Shown here piece after piece: positions 13,440 to 14,544 of a stretch of DNA of 14,544 nucleotides. The stretch's first letter is position 1. Every line of letters begins with the position of its first letter. This DNA is from Paludibacteraceae bacterium (GTDB lineage: Bacteria; Bacteroidota; Bacteroidia; Bacteroidales; Paludibacteraceae). The notes beneath the pieces were generated by a model, which worked only from the letters and a program-made list of their open reading frames with translations, made no database searches and was not told where the DNA came from. The DNA is taken from the NCBI GenBank assembly GCA_017960065.1, contig JAGCZK010000136.1, positions 1-14,544 on the forward strand. The letters are read 5' to 3'. The translations under genes and the position numbers were made by a program.

Positions 13440-14530
13440 TAACAGATGTGCAATCGGTACGTGTGATGTATCATGACACGAAAGTGGGGACGCTATCGGT
13501 CGGAACCAATCAAAGATGCCTGTTTGAATACGATAAGAGATGGTTGACTGACGGATTCTCCATTTCGCCACTGAAACTTCCGCTCAAGCCGGGATTGATG
13601 ATGGCGAATTATTTCCCATTCAATGGGAACTTTGGCGTTTTTGAAGACAGCCTGCCTGGCGGTTATGGAGAATATCTGCTTAGAAAAATGCTCAAAAAAT
13701 CAGGAGATAATTACGAAGCGCTTACGCCCGTCCAACGTTTGTGTTTGGTGGGTTGCTCTGGGATGGGGGCCTTAACGTATGAACCCGATTTTCAACTTCC
13801 ACCAATTTCTTGGCAAGGCTCTTTCGATCAAATGCAACAAATGGTCCTCGATGTTTTGTCAGAAAAAACAGAAGAGAATATGGATGCGCTATTTTTTAAA
13901 AGCGGCAATTCGGGAGGAGCGCGTCCAAAATGTATTTATTCTGATAAAGAAGGTCATTGGCTCGTCAAATTCCGTCACCCGTATGACCCCAAAAATATCG
14001 GTGAGTTGGAATACTACTATAATCAAATGGCTCGCCAATGTGGCATTGTTGTTCCCGACTTTAAGTTGATAGAGGGCAAATACTTTGCCTCAAGGCGTTT
14101 TGATATAGAAAAGGGTCAACGGCTGCATGTGGTTACGGCCAGCGGGCTTTTGGATGAGTCAATTAACCCGCCTAAAATGGATTACCATAGTTTGCTTCAG
14201 CTAACTGGTTTTTTGACACAATCTCCCGATGAGGTGGAGCAGCAATTCCGCCGTATGGTGTTTAATGTCGCGATAGGTAATTTTGATGATCATGCTAGAA
14301 ATTTCAGCTTTATCTGTTGCGACGGCAAATGGACACTATCTCCTGCCTATGATTTGACAAACGACAATACGCTTGGCGAACATGCCACAACGATCAATTA
14401 CAAGGGAATCCCTACCAACGAGGACATGATTGTTGTGGGTACCAACATTCGTATTTCTCGCAGCCGCTGTCAGGAAATTATCACTGAAATCAATGATGTA
14501 GTCAACGATAAAAGTCAGCAAGCGCAATAA
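13436..14530 (+). CDS. hipA: HipA-like serine/threonine kinase toxin
   Basis: A 364-aa protein of the HipA family. E. coli HipA (440 aa) phosphorylates glutamyl-tRNA synthetase, stopping translation and causing persistence; the target here is unknown. An N-terminal HipA_N1-like domain covers about residues 5-110 (VRVMYHDTKVGTLSV, FGVFEDSLPGGYGEYLL), so it is one chain and not a split HipS/HipT pair. The kinase part has the Gly-rich loop GNSGGARPK (157-165), the catalytic GNFDDHARNF (281-290; D284 matches E. coli D309) and LSPAYDL (301-307; D306 matches D332). At the position I align with the autophosphorylated Ser150 of E. coli there is Asn158, with serines at 156 and 159. It begins in an ATGA overlap with hipB and is AT-richer than the core genes (40% GC in 13861-13920). 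All catalytic residues are intact, so it should be active. Confidence 0.92.
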   Translation: MITDVQSVRVMYHDTKVGTLSVGTNQRCLFEYDKRWLTDGFSISPLKLPLKPGLMMANYFPFNGNFGVFEDSLPGGYGEYLLRKMLKKSGDNYEALTPVQRLCLVGCSGMGALTYEPDFQLPPISWQGSFDQMQQMVLDVLSEKTEENMDALFFKSGNSGGARPKCIYSDKEGHWLVKFRHPYDPKNIGELEYYYNQMARQCGIVVPDFKLIEGKYFASRRFDIEKGQRLHVVTASGLLDESINPPKMDYHSLLQLTGFLTQSPDEVEQQFRRMVFNVAIGNFDDHARNFSFICCDGKWTLSPAYDLTNDNTLGEHATTINYKGIPTNEDMIVVGTNIRISRSRCQEIITEINDVVNDKSQQAQ

Positions 14531-14544
14531 TGTATGGCTTATAA

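Noticed and set aside
14530..14544. Possible start of a further gene after hipA (ATG at 14530 or 14534)
   Set aside because: The ATG at 14530 stops after four codons. The ATG at 14534 has only three codons before the window ends, so nothing can be supported.

Overview
The window looks like a chromosomal segment of a Bacteroidota (probably Bacteroidales) genome. The evidence is: (i) repeated promoter elements of the Bacteroidetes type, TAnnTTTG at -7 with TTG/TTTG about 19-21 nt upstream, in front of most transcription units; (ii) no consistent Shine-Dalgarno sequences; (iii) gene families and lengths typical of the phylum, such as a RecQ of about 726 aa, the 'IDFFYPPFRK' type of GtrA protein and a 'MPYRRLP' protein. 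I cannot place it to genus. Core genes are fairly GC-rich (bases 9901-9960 are about 57% GC). The two ends of the window are poorer (about 43% in 241-300 and 40% in 13861-13920).

Layout. Bases 1-544 (minus) hold the 5' part of a secreted protein that runs off the left edge. Then comes rsmA/ksgA (minus), the 16S rRNA dimethyladenosine transferase. Divergent from it is a tightly overlapping four-gene plus-strand operon (1518-4833): a GtrA-like membrane protein, a flippase-like membrane protein (lysylphosphatidylglycerol synthase TM family), an S66 LD-carboxypeptidase and a CPBP intramembrane protease. It collides tail-to-tail, with a 49-bp coding overlap, with an uncharacterised 241-aa minus-strand protein. 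Divergent from that is a membrane-anchored GH25 muramidase, probably using a TTG start. Next is a minus-strand pair, ddl (D-Ala-D-Ala ligase) followed by a polyprenyl diphosphate synthase. A divergent promoter region separates ddl from clpP-clpX (plus), which is followed by recQ (plus).

Downstream of recQ is a 269-bp AT-rich gap holding a strong terminator and two further hairpins. The last module is a two-gene HipB/HipA-type toxin-antitoxin system. Its predicted transcription start and start codon each sit in a copy of a 15-bp direct repeat, which suggests autorepression.

Functionally, much of the segment concerns the cell envelope: peptidoglycan precursor synthesis (ddl), isoprenoid supply (polyprenyl synthase), peptidoglycan turnover (LD-carboxypeptidase, GH25) and lipid/polysaccharide transport-like membrane proteins. 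The rest is housekeeping proteolysis (ClpXP), ribosome maturation (RsmA) and DNA repair (RecQ). The only clear accessory element is the HipBA module, with the left-edge secreted protein as a second candidate. I see no rRNA, tRNA, CRISPR array, transposase, integrase or phage structural operon. Nothing here is clearly a new system. The best leads are the HipBA control region and kinase loop, the uncharacterised 'MPYRRLP' protein with its overlapping tail, and a small upstream ORF before clpP.
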